From: Thioclava sp. JE_KL1
GTDB lineage: Bacteria; Pseudomonadota; Alphaproteobacteria; Rhodobacterales; Rhodobacteraceae
Assembly: GCF_009296265.1 (NCBI RefSeq)
Contig: NZ_WBJS01000003.1
Coordinates: forward strand, 62,001-126,000
DNA length: 64,000 nucleotides
Reading direction: 5' to 3'
Positions within the stretch are counted from its first letter, which is position 1, and each line of letters starts with the position of its first letter. Positions 1 through 8,660 of the stretch are shown here, one piece after another. Under the pieces are notes generated by a model. The model made no database searches. It was not told where the DNA came from and saw nothing but the letters and a program-made list of their open reading frames with translations. The position numbers and the translations under genes were made by a program.

Positions 1-741
1 TTTGCAGTTCCGGGGGTAGCCGCGGCGCAGGACTCGGCCAGTTTCTTCAAGGTCGGCACGGCGAGCGTCACTTACGGACCTTACGTGCGCTTCGGGCTCG
101 GGGCAGCAAACACCCGACCGTCCGACGAGCACTGGCTCCCGCCCGGCTACCCGTCCGATCCGCGAATCGATTTCAACTTGAGCAACGACACGACTGGCTT
201 CGGCGAGATCGCCTTCGGCTATGACTGGATGAACGGCTTCCGCGGCGATGTCAGCTTCCTCACGACTGGCGCCGCCCATACCACCGGTCCGCACACGACC
301 AGCGGCGACCATGCAGACATCACCGCGGCTTCGGTTTCGACCAGCGCGGTGATGGGTAACCTCTACTATTCCCCGTTCGAGCAGATGGGCGTCAATTCCC
401 GCCTGCATCCCTTCGTCGTGGCGGGGCTTGGTTACGCGAACAACAAGGTCAGCGACTGGACGCGGACGAACACCGCAAAGGCCTCCGTAGACCGGACCTT
501 CTCGGGCGACACCCATGGCGATTTCGCCTATTCGCTCGGCATCGGCATGGCCTACCAGCTGACGCCTCCCGGCAAGCATCCGGCGATCCTCGAGATGTCC
601 TATCGCTATTACAGCTTCGGGACCGCGAAGGGCGGCAGCACGCCGGTGACCAGTGGCGATGCGCCGGTTGCTCCGCTGAGCTTCGAAAACGACGCACATG
701 TGCTCTCGATTAGTCTGCGCATCCCGCTGCAGCGGCTCTGA
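1..741 (+). CDS. Outer-membrane beta-barrel protein (5' partial)
   Basis: The open frame runs in from base 1 without a start, so the N-terminus lies outside the window; 246 residues are visible. The first residues (FAVPGVAAAQ) look like the end of a Sec signal peptide with cleavage after AAA. The mature part has alternating hydrophobic strands rich in Gly, Tyr and Phe, such as FGEIAFGYDWMNGFRGDVSF, PFVVAGLGYANNK and ILEMSYRYYSFG, and ends in an amphipathic strand (VLSISLRIPL). This resembles small 8-strand barrels of the OmpW/opacity type (OMP_b-brl). The exact subfamily and any ligand cannot be told. A perfect 13-bp dyad follows 39 bases after the stop. Confidence 0.75.
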   Translation, partial: FAVPGVAAAQDSASFFKVGTASVTYGPYVRFGLGAANTRPSDEHWLPPGYPSDPRIDFNLSNDTTGFGEIAFGYDWMNGFRGDVSFLTTGAAHTTGPHTTSGDHADITAASVSTSAVMGNLYYSPFEQMGVNSRLHPFVVAGLGYANNKVSDWTRTNTAKASVDRTFSGDTHGDFAYSLGIGMAYQLTPPGKHPAILEMSYRYYSFGTAKGGSTPVTSGDAPVAPLSFENDAHVLSISLRIPLQRL

Positions 742-1032
742 GGCGGACTTGGACGTTACAAAATCGCTGACGGCCCGATAGACGAACGCTGACATTCGCT
801 GCCGTCAGCGTTCGTCGGCTCTGGGCCGTTCGCGACGGGTCCGTAGGTCTGGGAGGAGAGCGGTCATTCGCTTCGCTCGGTCCCAATTCCTGCTATGCGC
901 CCAAGTATTCGCTTGCTCCCCACCTTAGCGGCAACTGCGAAAGCACACAAAAGCGTCAGTAGTCGTCTCAGGCTTCATCGACCGGAGCGACTTACTGCGA
1001 CCGACCTCATGCACCAACTTCAACTGGCCATT
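742..1032. other. Intergenic region, no supported gene
   Basis: This stretch of about 290 bases lies between two converging genes. It holds the strong hairpin at 781-816. I see no credible reading frame in it: the short frame starting at 895 has no ribosome site and runs antisense into the aldo/keto reductase. Confidence 0.5.
781..816. terminator. Perfect 13-bp hairpin downstream of the barrel gene
   Basis: GACGAACGCTGAC (781-793) and GTCAGCGTTCGTC (804-816) are perfect inverted repeats around a 10-base loop. No T-run follows on either strand, so this is not a classical intrinsic terminator. It could be a Rho-assisted terminator or a 3'-end stabiliser serving both converging transcripts. Confidence 0.45.
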
Positions 1033-2073
1033 TCAGCGCGTCACGATCCCGTCCGCCGGGCTGAAGCGCGGTTTGGCGAATTGCTCCTGATGCCAAAGCG
1101 GGTAGATCAGCGGCGGGCGGCTCACCTGGTCCAGGCTGGCTAGGTCGTCTGCCGAGAGCGTTACTTCGAGCGCGCGGAAATTGCGCTCGAACTGCTCCAC
1201 TGTGCTGCCGCCCACCACCAGCGAAGCGACGCCCGGACGCGTAAGCAGCCATGCCAGCGCGATCTGAGCGGCCTCGACGCCATGCGCCTCGCCCAATTCG
1301 TTAAGCACATCGACGATCTTCCACAGCCGCTCCTGATCGCGGATCGGCGGCTCGGTCCAGCCCTTGGACTGACGGCTCCCCTCCGCCACCGGATTGTCGC
1401 GGGTGTGTTTGCCCGACAGCAGCCCTGCGGCAAGCGGGCTCCAGACGGTCGCGCCGACACCCTGATCGACCGCGATCGGCAGCAGCTCATATTCCGCCTC
1501 GCGCGCCTCGAGCGTGTAGTGGATCTGCTGGGTGACGAAGCGCGCCCGACCCGGCTTGTCCGAGGCCATGAGCGATTTCATCACCTGCCAGCCGGTATAG
1601 TTCGAGCAGCCCGCATAGCGGATCTTGCCCTGATCGATCAGCGTCTGCAGGGCTTCAAGCGTTTCCTCGACCGGGGTTTGGCCGTCCCATTCGTGGATGT
1701 GGTAGATGTCGATGTGATCGGTGCGCAGACGCTTCAGGCTACGCTCGCATTCGCGGATCAGATGCCAGCGGCTCGCGCCCTCGCCATTGGGGCCATCATC
1801 GATCGGCATCCGGGCTTTTGACGAGATCAGCACCTTGTCGCGGCGACCTTCCAGCGCCTCGCCCACGATCTCTTCGGCCGTGCCGGTAGAATACATGTTC
1901 GCCGTGTCGATCAGGTTCACCCCGTGGTCGATCACGCAATCAAACAGATCGCGCGCCTCGGCCACGCCCTGACTGCCGACCATCGCGAAGGGGCCCTCGC
2001 CACCGAAGGTAAAAGTCCCCATCGCGAGGGCTGAAACCTTCAGCCCGCTCCGTCCCAGCGTATTGTAGTGCAT
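1033..2073 (-). CDS. Aldo/keto reductase
   Basis: 346 residues, the usual length for the family, predicted cytosolic NAD(P)H-dependent carbonyl reductase or dehydrogenase. The catalytic tetrad is visible: D56 in LIDTANMY, Y61, K86 in LISSKAR and H127 in IDIYHIHEWD. The C-terminal part carries the expected cofactor-binding segment around LVVGGSTVEQFERN. It is the last gene of the sugar operon, starting 8 bases after the DhaL-like stop, so it probably acts on the imported sugar or polyol. Which carbon skeleton it uses is not decided by the sequence. Confidence 0.85.
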   Translation of the reverse strand: MHYNTLGRSGLKVSALAMGTFTFGGEGPFAMVGSQGVAEARDLFDCVIDHGVNLIDTANMYSTGTAEEIVGEALEGRRDKVLISSKARMPIDDGPNGEGASRWHLIRECERSLKRLRTDHIDIYHIHEWDGQTPVEETLEALQTLIDQGKIRYAGCSNYTGWQVMKSLMASDKPGRARFVTQQIHYTLEAREAEYELLPIAVDQGVGATVWSPLAAGLLSGKHTRDNPVAEGSRQSKGWTEPPIRDQERLWKIVDVLNELGEAHGVEAAQIALAWLLTRPGVASLVVGGSTVEQFERNFRALEVTLSADDLASLDQVSRPPLIYPLWHQEQFAKPRFSPADGIVTR

Positions 2074-2081
2074 GCCCTCTC

Positions 2082-2714
2082 CTATGCGCCGAAAGCGGCG
2101 CTTGTCTCTTCGATGAGGATGCAGGCGACAGTGCCGCCCGCGTCCTGAATGCCTTTGGATTTCTCGCCAAACGCGGCAGCCTTGCCGTGCTGGGCTTCCA
2201 TCTCCTTGGTCGCCTCCAGCGCCTCTTTCGCAGCTTGGGCCGCCGCGCGTGATGCCTCGGCGGGCGATGCGCCTGCCTGCGCCTGCGCGGCGATGGTCTC
2301 GGCCATCGGGTGCAGCACGTCGAGCACGGTCTTGTCGCCCAGCTGCGCCTTGCCGCGCTGTGCGATCCCGTCGCGGAACGCCGCCCAGAAATCCGCGAGC
2401 GCCGCGGTATCCATCACGTCCACACCGTCGAGCGCCTTCGCGCCGCGCAGGAAGCCGGTCGCCATCAGTGTGCCCATGGTCGAGGGGGCAGCTTTCGCGA
2501 TCGCAGCGCCTGCGGTTTTCATTCCGTCCGCCAGCGTCTCGGGCGCCTTCTCCTCAAGGGCGGTCGCCGCAGCGGTGAAGCCCTTCGCCATGGTCAGTCC
2601 CAGATCGCTGTCCCCGACCTTGCCGTCGAGCTCGATCAGCGCCTGCTTCTCGGCGGCGAACCGGTCCCGGTAACGGTTGAACAGGTCCGGCAGTGCCTTC
2701 GCATCCATCGTCAT
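2082..2714 (-). CDS. DhaL-like kinase subunit (DAK2 domain)
   Basis: 210 residues, almost entirely one DAK2 (DhaL, ATP/ADP-binding) domain. The Mg-nucleotide loop is seen as LDGKVGDSDLGLTM; classical DhaL proteins read GDGDHG, so the His position is Leu here. A later segment SKGIQDAGGTVACI matches the family's C-terminal nucleotide contact. I chose ATG 2714 because AGGG lies five bases before it; a GTG at 2726 that overlaps the DhaK stop is an alternative. It pairs with the DhaK-like gene upstream to make a kinase for dihydroxyacetone or a related ketose such as erythrulose or apulose. No DhaM (phosphotransferase) gene is present, so ATP is the likely phosphate donor. Confidence 0.85.
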   Translation of the reverse strand: MTMDAKALPDLFNRYRDRFAAEKQALIELDGKVGDSDLGLTMAKGFTAAATALEEKAPETLADGMKTAGAAIAKAAPSTMGTLMATGFLRGAKALDGVDVMDTAALADFWAAFRDGIAQRGKAQLGDKTVLDVLHPMAETIAAQAQAGASPAEASRAAAQAAKEALEATKEMEAQHGKAAAFGEKSKGIQDAGGTVACILIEETSAAFGA

Positions 2715-2722
2715 GGCAACCC

Positions 2723-3724
2723 TCACTTCGCGATATGTTTGAAGAACGGCGTCGTCGCGCCGCGCGCGATCAGCGGTTTCAACTCGTCATCGAGATGCAG
2801 CACCGAGATCGAGGCGCCCGCCATCTCCATCGAGGTCGCGAATTCGCCGATCCAGACCTGCGCGACGCTCACGTTGCGCTCTGCGAACAGCTGCGAGATG
2901 CGACGATAGAAGATGTAGAGCTCTTCCATCGGCGTCGCACCCAACCCGTTGACGATGATCGCCACCTCGTCGCCTGCCGCGTAGTCCTGCTCGGCGAAGA
3001 TGCGCTCCATCATTTCGTCCACGACGGCATCTGCGGGCTCGAGCGTCTTGCGGGTGATCCCCGGCTCGCCATGGATGCCCATGCCGATTTCCATCTCGTC
3101 CTCGCCAAGCGTGAAGCTGGGCTTGCCGACCTCGGGAACGATACAGGGCGTCAGCGCGACACCCATGGTGCGCGTGCGCGCCTTCGCCTTCTCGGTCAGG
3201 CGGACGACTTCGGCGAGCGGCTTCATCTCGGCGGCAGCGGCACCCGCGACCTTGTAGAGGAAGACGATCCCGGCGACGCCACGGCGCTTGTGCTCCTCGC
3301 CCGGCTGGGAGGAGGCGACATCATCATTGCCGACCACGGTGGCGGTCTCGATATCGTCAACCTCGGCCAATTCCCCGGCGAGGTCGAAATTCATGATGTC
3401 GCCACTGTAGTTGCCGTAGAGATAGAGGACGCCCGCCCCCTGATCGACATGCTTGGTCACTTCGAGGATCTGGTCCGAGCTGGGCGACTGGAACACCCCG
3501 CCAACGCCCGCACCATCGAGCATCCCGTCGCCGACATAGCCAAGGAACAGCGGCAGGTGGCCGGAGCCGCCCCCCGTCACGATCCCGACCTTGCCGGGGA
3601 CCGGGTTGGCCGTCACGAAGCAATGCAGATCGTCCGCGACATGGGTCACTTCCGGATGGGCGGCGTAAATCCCCTCCAGCATCTCTTCGACGAAATCTTC
3701 GGGTTTATTGAGAAATTTCTTCAT
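2723..3724 (-). CDS. DhaK-like kinase subunit
   Basis: 333 residues, typical of the substrate-binding DhaK subunit (DAK1 domain). The substrate loop GGGSGH is at 51-56 (followed by LP instead of the usual EP), the NYSGD motif puts the catalytic Asp at 109, and HGEPG places at 218 the His that forms the covalent hemiaminal with the ketone substrate. The reaction is ATP-dependent phosphorylation of a short ketose. The gene starts 4 bases after the permease stop and is followed at once by the DhaL-like gene, so it is co-translated with importer and partner. Homologues of this pair handle dihydroxyacetone, D- or L-erythrulose or apulose; the importer context argues for a larger substrate than dihydroxyacetone, but this is inference. 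Confidence 0.88.
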   Translation of the reverse strand: MKKFLNKPEDFVEEMLEGIYAAHPEVTHVADDLHCFVTANPVPGKVGIVTGGGSGHLPLFLGYVGDGMLDGAGVGGVFQSPSSDQILEVTKHVDQGAGVLYLYGNYSGDIMNFDLAGELAEVDDIETATVVGNDDVASSQPGEEHKRRGVAGIVFLYKVAGAAAAEMKPLAEVVRLTEKAKARTRTMGVALTPCIVPEVGKPSFTLGEDEMEIGMGIHGEPGITRKTLEPADAVVDEMMERIFAEQDYAAGDEVAIIVNGLGATPMEELYIFYRRISQLFAERNVSVAQVWIGEFATSMEMAGASISVLHLDDELKPLIARGATTPFFKHIAK

Positions 3725-3728
3725 CGGA

Positions 3729-4784
3729 TCACTCTGCTTTGCGTTGCTTGGGTTTTTGCTTGCGGCGCACGAAGAAGGCCGCTGCGAGAAGGATGAACGC
3801 GCCCACGACGAGGCGCTGCCAGGTGCTGGGGATTCCCACCAGAACCAGGGTGTTGCTGACGACGGTGATCAGAAGAACACCGGCTACGGTGCCCAGCACC
3901 GAGCCCGTGCCGCCGGTGATCCGCGCCCCGCCCAGAACGACGGCGGCGATCACTTCGATCTCGGTGCCGACCAGATCGAACGGGTTGGCCATGCGGGTCG
4001 CGCTGACATGGATGATGCCAGCCAGACCTGCGAGCGCACCCGCGAAGGCGAAGACGAAGACATGCACCACGCGCTGGCCATAGCCGAGCCGCGCCGCGAC
4101 CTCCGGGTTGCCGCCAGTGGCGAAGATCGCCCGGCCCATCAGCGTGCGGTCGAACAGGAACCACGCTAGCCCGACGACCACGGGGAAGATCAGGAAATAG
4201 GCGGGCAGATCGACCGTCACGCCATTTGCGCCCTGAAACTGATAGAGCGCGGCCTTGCCGAAGGCGGTCATCTGCGGCGGAAGCTCCATCAGCCACACCG
4301 TGCCGACGAAAGCCAGCAGGATCCCGCGGAACAGGTATTGGGTCCCGATCGTCACGATCAGCGAGGGCACGCGCAGACCGTGGACCAAAAGGCCGTTCAC
4401 CGCGCCCAGAAGCGCACCGGCCACGACGGCAATCGCGATGATCGCGGCCATCGGCAGATCGGGCGCCACGGTGATCACGAATTTCGTCAGCGAATACATC
4501 GTCAGCGCCGCGATCGCGGTGAAGGAGACGTCGATCCCCCCTGCCGCGAGAATGGCAAAGACGCCGAGCGCGAAGAGGCCGGTCACCACGCTTGCGCGGC
4601 CCATATCGATGAGCGAGCCCGGCTGCAGGAAGTTGGGGTTGATGATCGACACCGCCACGCAGATGACGACGAGGATGGTCAGTGTCACCATCTCGGGTCG
4701 GCGTCGCAGGGTCTCCCAAATCGTCAGTTTGTCCTCGGGACGTTTGGGCGTTGATCGGTCATTCATCTCTTGCACCATGGTCAT
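3729..4784 (-). CDS. Sugar ABC transporter permease (RbsC-like)
   Basis: 351 residues with about nine to ten hydrophobic helices of the branched-chain permease (BPD_transp_2) fold used by ribose/xylose importers. The family segment GALAGLAGIIHVSATRMANPFDLVG and the downstream AAVVLGGARITGGTGSVLGT (EAA-like loop) are clear. The start ATG shares one base with the ATPase stop (TGATG), showing translational coupling. Together with the second permease at 7475-8488 it would form a heterodimeric membrane channel. The substrate is presumably the sugar later phosphorylated by the DhaK/DhaL-like pair. Confidence 0.9.
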   Translation of the reverse strand: MTMVQEMNDRSTPKRPEDKLTIWETLRRRPEMVTLTILVVICVAVSIINPNFLQPGSLIDMGRASVVTGLFALGVFAILAAGGIDVSFTAIAALTMYSLTKFVITVAPDLPMAAIIAIAVVAGALLGAVNGLLVHGLRVPSLIVTIGTQYLFRGILLAFVGTVWLMELPPQMTAFGKAALYQFQGANGVTVDLPAYFLIFPVVVGLAWFLFDRTLMGRAIFATGGNPEVAARLGYGQRVVHVFVFAFAGALAGLAGIIHVSATRMANPFDLVGTEIEVIAAVVLGGARITGGTGSVLGTVAGVLLITVVSNTLVLVGIPSTWQRLVVGAFILLAAAFFVRRKQKPKQRKAE

Positions 4785-6313
4785 CAGGCAGCCTCGTTCG
4801 CCGAGCCGAGCATCGATTGGTAAATACGGTTCTCGTCGGTGGTCGCGGCGTCGAGTTCATCGACGAGGCGACCGCGGTTCATCACAAGAATCCGGTCGCA
4901 GTTCTGCAGCAGTTCCGGCAGATCGTCGGAGACGATGATCAGCCCGATTCCGCGCTCGGCCATCGCCTGGATCGCGCGGTAGATCGTGTCCTTGGAGCCG
5001 ACATCGACGCCGACCGTCGGGCCATGCAGCACCAGCAGTTTCGGCTCGATGCTGAGCCACCGGCCAATCAGCACACGTTGCTGGTTGCCGCCAGACAAAG
5101 CCGACACCGGCAGATCGATATTGCCGGTATTGAGGTTCATCGCCTCGGAAATCTTGCTCGCCGCCTCGCGGCCCTTGCGCTTGTCGACGATGCCGCCGCG
5201 ACCGCGCAGCCGGTCGAGGATCAGCGTCACCTCGTTCTGGTAAATCGACTTCTGCAGGAACAGACCCTCGGAGAGGCGGTCCTCGGGGACATAGCCCATT
5301 CCGCGCGCAATCGCGTCCGCGGGAGAGTCGAGATGCACCCGCGCGCCCGAAATCTCGAAATGACCGGCACTCAACGGCTGGTGGCCAGCCAGCGCGAGGG
5401 CGACCTCGTTGCGCCCGGAATCCGAGAGCCCCGTGATCCCCAGCACCTCGCCCGCTTTCAGCGAAAAGGCGACATCTTCAAAGGCCGCACCGGAACTTGC
5501 ACCCTCGACGCGAAGCACTTCCTCGGCCTGCGGCGTGCCCTTGCGATAGCGCATCGTGTCCAGCTCGCGCCCGGTCATCAGATGCGACAGCTCTGCCCGC
5601 GAATAGTCCGCGATCGGGCCCTGCGAGATACATTCGCCGTCGCGGAAGATGATCGCCTGCCCTCCGATGCGGTAGCACTCCTCCAGCTTGTGGGTGACGA
5701 ACAGCACCGCCACGTCGCGTTCGAGCAATTTGCCGACCAGTTCGATCAGCGCGTCGACCTCGTGCCGGGTGAGCGATGTGGTCGGCTCGTCCATGATCAC
5801 CAGCCGCGCGTCGGCGGCGATAGCGCGCGCGATCGCGACGCGCTGACGGATCGCAAGCGGCAGATCCCCCACCATCGTGCCGAGGAGTTTCGCCGTCGGC
5901 TCCAGCCCGACATTGCGGATCGCCTCGCGCGCCGTCTCGCGCAGACGGCGGCGGTTCAACAGACGCATCAAGCGCCCGTTGCCGCTTACCAGCTGGTCGC
6001 CAAGCGCGACGTTTTCCACGACGGAGAGGTTCGGCAGCAGGGAGAGGTCCTGATAGACCGTCTCGATCCCCGCTTCGAGCGACTGGATCGGCGACAGCTC
6101 GCCATGCGCCTGCCCGTCCAGAACGATCTCCCCCTCGCTGGGCGCGTGGGCGCCCGAAATGATCTTGATGAAGGTGCTCTTGCCGCAGCCATTCTCGCCC
6201 AGCAGGTGATAGGCGACGCCGGTATCGATCGTCACATCGACGCCACGCAGCGCGTGAACACCGCCAAAGCGCTTATGGATGCCGCGCAGCTCCAGAAAAT
6301 GTCCGTCTGACAT
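4784..6313 (-). CDS. Sugar ABC transporter ATPase, double nucleotide domain
   Basis: 509 residues with two ABC domains, as in RbsA/MglA. The first has Walker A GENGCGKST near residue 38 and Walker B LVIMDEPT. The second is degenerate at Walker A (GLSDSGRNE) but retains the signature LSGGNQQRV, the arrangement normal for this family. It lies in the cytoplasm and drives both permeases. The gene follows the binding-protein gene by about 120 bases that include a stem-loop at 6394-6419, and overlaps the next permease by one base. Confidence 0.93.
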   Translation of the reverse strand: MSDGHFLELRGIHKRFGGVHALRGVDVTIDTGVAYHLLGENGCGKSTFIKIISGAHAPSEGEIVLDGQAHGELSPIQSLEAGIETVYQDLSLLPNLSVVENVALGDQLVSGNGRLMRLLNRRRLRETAREAIRNVGLEPTAKLLGTMVGDLPLAIRQRVAIARAIAADARLVIMDEPTTSLTRHEVDALIELVGKLLERDVAVLFVTHKLEECYRIGGQAIIFRDGECISQGPIADYSRAELSHLMTGRELDTMRYRKGTPQAEEVLRVEGASSGAAFEDVAFSLKAGEVLGITGLSDSGRNEVALALAGHQPLSAGHFEISGARVHLDSPADAIARGMGYVPEDRLSEGLFLQKSIYQNEVTLILDRLRGRGGIVDKRKGREAASKISEAMNLNTGNIDLPVSALSGGNQQRVLIGRWLSIEPKLLVLHGPTVGVDVGSKDTIYRAIQAMAERGIGLIIVSDDLPELLQNCDRILVMNRGRLVDELDAATTDENRIYQSMLGSANEAA

Positions 6314-6393
6314 CTGATTGCTCCCCCCTGAACACCGGTCGCTTCCATCCCATGCGCCAAAGCTCCTCCAGCCTGGGCACGGGCGGTCTGACA

Positions 6394-6419
6394 GTCGGCC
6401 GGGGCTGCCCCCGACCGAC
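6394..6419. other. Intercistronic stem-loop after binding-protein gene
   Basis: Arms at 6394-6404 and 6409-6419 pair with one internal mismatch (GTCGGcCGGGG against CCCCGaCCGAC). On the minus strand it sits 16 bases after the binding-protein stop without a T-run. Such hairpins often protect the abundant binding-protein mRNA and lower expression of the genes beyond. On the plus strand it is followed by TTTTTT, so it could also stop antisense transcripts. Confidence 0.5.
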
Positions 6420-6434
6420 CTGTTTTTTCACGCC

Positions 6435-7442
6435 TTAGAAAAGGGTCTCTTTGTAGGTGTCCTTGTCGACGAGAACCATGCCATTGCCCACGACCAGCAC
6501 GCCGTCACCTGCGCCGGGGCGCACGCTGACACTGTGGTAGCCGTCGACTCCCAGATCCATGCCGTCGGTGATCTCTTCACCCGCGAGAATCTTGGTGGCC
6601 AGCGAGTTCATCGCCATGCCGGCCTTCTGGGGATCCCAGAACCCGATCGCGGTGATTGCGCCGCTGTCGAGATAGGCCGCCGAAGGGTTCGGCAGACCGG
6701 TGCCCACGAGGCAGACCTTACCGGCCAGACCCGCTTCTTCGATCGCGCGACCGACGCCGAGCACGTCATTGCCCGCCGAGGTCTGGAAGCCCTTGATATC
6801 CGGATGCTTGCGCAGGATTTCCTTGGCTTTCTCATAGGTGCCCTGGGCGTCGTCGAAGCTTTCGTTGTTCGGATCGACGAGTTCCATATCCGGGTATTTC
6901 TTCGCGTTCTCCTCGCCCGCGCCGACCCATTGCATATGGGTGCGGCTGCCCAGCGAGCCGACGAAGGTCGTCCACTTGCCCTTGCCGTCCATGCACTTGG
7001 CCAGACGCTCGTTCAGGGCCGCACCGTATTCGGCGTTATCGAAGGCTTCGACATCGGCCATGGTGTTCTTCTGGTTATCGGCCTCATGGGTCACGACGAC
7101 GATGCCGCGATCCATCGCGCGCTTGAGCACGCCTTCGAGGATCGCCGGATCCATCGGCACGACGGCAAGCGCATCGACGCCGCGCGCCACGAGATCCTGA
7201 ACGATCTGCAACTGCTGCGCGGAATCCGCCGTGGCAGGGCCGACTTGCTCGATCTTCATGTCGGAATGTTCCTGCGCGTATTTTTCGACGCCGGTTTTCA
7301 TCCGGTCGAACCACGGAATGCCGCTGATCTTGACGACCGTGGTGATCGACTTGCCCTCTTGCGCCGCGACCCCTTGCGCACCGGCCAGCATCGCTGCTGT
7401 TGTCGCGGCCAACAGGCCGATTTTAAGTCCTTTGAATGCCAT
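6435..7442 (-). CDS. Periplasmic sugar-binding protein
   Basis: 335 residues. A Sec signal peptide is plain (LLAATTAAMLAGAQGVAAQ, cleavage after VAA). The rest is a periplasmic-binding-protein type I fold of the ribose-binding class (Peripla_BP_4), with the hinge and ligand features PMDPAILEGVLKRA, TSAGNDVLGVGRAIEEAGLAGKVCLVGTG and the C-terminal strand. GGGAGGAG precedes the ATG. It delivers the sugar to the two permeases encoded on either side. The order permease, binding protein, ATPase, permease, kinase is unlike the classical rbs order. Confidence 0.9.
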   Translation of the reverse strand: MAFKGLKIGLLAATTAAMLAGAQGVAAQEGKSITTVVKISGIPWFDRMKTGVEKYAQEHSDMKIEQVGPATADSAQQLQIVQDLVARGVDALAVVPMDPAILEGVLKRAMDRGIVVVTHEADNQKNTMADVEAFDNAEYGAALNERLAKCMDGKGKWTTFVGSLGSRTHMQWVGAGEENAKKYPDMELVDPNNESFDDAQGTYEKAKEILRKHPDIKGFQTSAGNDVLGVGRAIEEAGLAGKVCLVGTGLPNPSAAYLDSGAITAIGFWDPQKAGMAMNSLATKILAGEEITDGMDLGVDGYHSVSVRPGAGDGVLVVGNGMVLVDKDTYKETLF

Positions 7443-7474
7443 GATGATCTCCTCCCTGGATTACATTCTTCGGC

Positions 7475-8488
7475 TCAGTTTTTCGGAGCGCGCGCCGCGC
7501 GCCCCAGCGAAAAGCGTGTGATGAACTGGTCGACCAGCTCGAAGCGGTTCACCGCGAGGAAGCACAGCAGCAGCGCGCCCCAGGCGAAATCCCGCACGAA
7601 ATTCGAGAACCCGACGAAGTTCAGCAGACTCGACAGGAGCTGCAGAGTGATCGCCGAAAGCACCACGTTAACGACGCGGCCATACCCGCCATCAGGACGC
7701 ACCCCCGCCATCACCGCGACAAGGATCGCGATCAGAAGATACGAGGTGCCGTAGTCCCATTTCACGTTGATGTTGCGTGCCGCGATGATCACCCCGGCAA
7801 GCCCGGCCATCAGTCCTGACAGTGCGTAGGTGGTGATCAGGATGCGGTCGCGGTTGAAGCCGCTGAAGAGCGCCGCTTTCGGGTTTGCCCCGGTGAGCAT
7901 CAGCTTCATCCCGTAGGGCGTAAACCGCAGGACGCCCCCCAAGATCAAAGCCGCGCCGAGGAAGATCAGGAAGCTCGCCGGAACTCCGAAGATCAAGCCG
8001 TTGCCCAGATCATAGAGCGCGGGCGGCGACCCGATCATGACCGAGCGTCCTTCCGAAAACACGACCGCCGCACCGGTAAAGGCCATCTGGGTGCCCAAGG
8101 TGCACAGGATCGGCGTGATCTCGAAGCGCGAGATCAGAAATCCGTTCAGCGCGCCCCCCAGCATGCCGATCAGCAGGCAGCCCCCAGCGAAAGTGATGGT
8201 GAACAGCACCGGGGCCTCATCCACCGGGAAAATCGAAAGAGCCACAAGCCCCGAAGCCACCCCCGAAAGGTTCGCCAGCGCGATCCCCGACAAGTCGATC
8301 CCGCCATTGCCCGAGCACATCGCGAGCATCACGCCGATGGCGAGCAACCCGATCTCGGGCACTTGGTTCGCCATCGACTGCAAATTGTAGATCGAAAGGT
8401 AATTGCCGCCGGATGCCGCGCCGCCGACTGCGAGAAGCAGCACGATGAGCACGGACAACACAAACAGATTCCCGTCCAGTTTCGACAT
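7475..8488 (-). CDS. Sugar ABC transporter permease (RbsC-like)
   Basis: 337 residues, hydrophobic throughout, same BPD_transp_2 family as the product of 3729-4784. Family landmarks are MCSGNGGIDLSGIALANLSG near the N-terminus, FLISRFEITPILCTLGTQMAF and the loop LVAVMAGVRPDGGYGRVVNVVL. It is the first gene of the sugar operon, with GGGGGAGG close to the ATG, and reads away from the divergent LacI-type gene. Its promoter must lie in the AT-rich interval 8489-8660. Confidence 0.9.
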   Translation of the reverse strand: MSKLDGNLFVLSVLIVLLLAVGGAASGGNYLSIYNLQSMANQVPEIGLLAIGVMLAMCSGNGGIDLSGIALANLSGVASGLVALSIFPVDEAPVLFTITFAGGCLLIGMLGGALNGFLISRFEITPILCTLGTQMAFTGAAVVFSEGRSVMIGSPPALYDLGNGLIFGVPASFLIFLGAALILGGVLRFTPYGMKLMLTGANPKAALFSGFNRDRILITTYALSGLMAGLAGVIIAARNINVKWDYGTSYLLIAILVAVMAGVRPDGGYGRVVNVVLSAITLQLLSSLLNFVGFSNFVRDFAWGALLLCFLAVNRFELVDQFITRFSLGRAARAPKN

Positions 8489-8660
8489 CTCCTCCCCCGT
8501 GTCGTTTACTGAATAATTATCTTATTTACTAAATTGCTACTATTATGTTTACTAAAGTCAACCCCGTTTGTTCACTAGCCCCTCTCGGCGCGTGAGATTA
8601 AAAGGACCGTGCGTTCCGCCCATGTGCGGCACAGACAAATCGCGATGAAATGAAGGTGGG
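8489..8660. promoter_or_regulatory. Divergent promoter with repeated TTTACT operator-like motifs
   Basis: This interval is strikingly AT-rich between 8501 and 8560. TTTACT occurs at 8505, 8525 and 8548, each followed by a/gaa, and a degenerate copy TTCACT starts at 8571; spacings are 20, 23 and 23 bases, close to two helical turns. On the minus strand TTGACT (8557-8562) is a good -35 hexamer for the sugar operon. The repeats are the natural candidates for binding by the LacI-type regulator, although LacI operators are more often single palindromes. Confidence 0.55.

Noticed and set aside
4682-6310. 542-residue plus-strand frame
   Set aside because: Mirror of the sugar ABC ATPase gene, which is supported by two ABC domains; composition typical of an antisense shadow.
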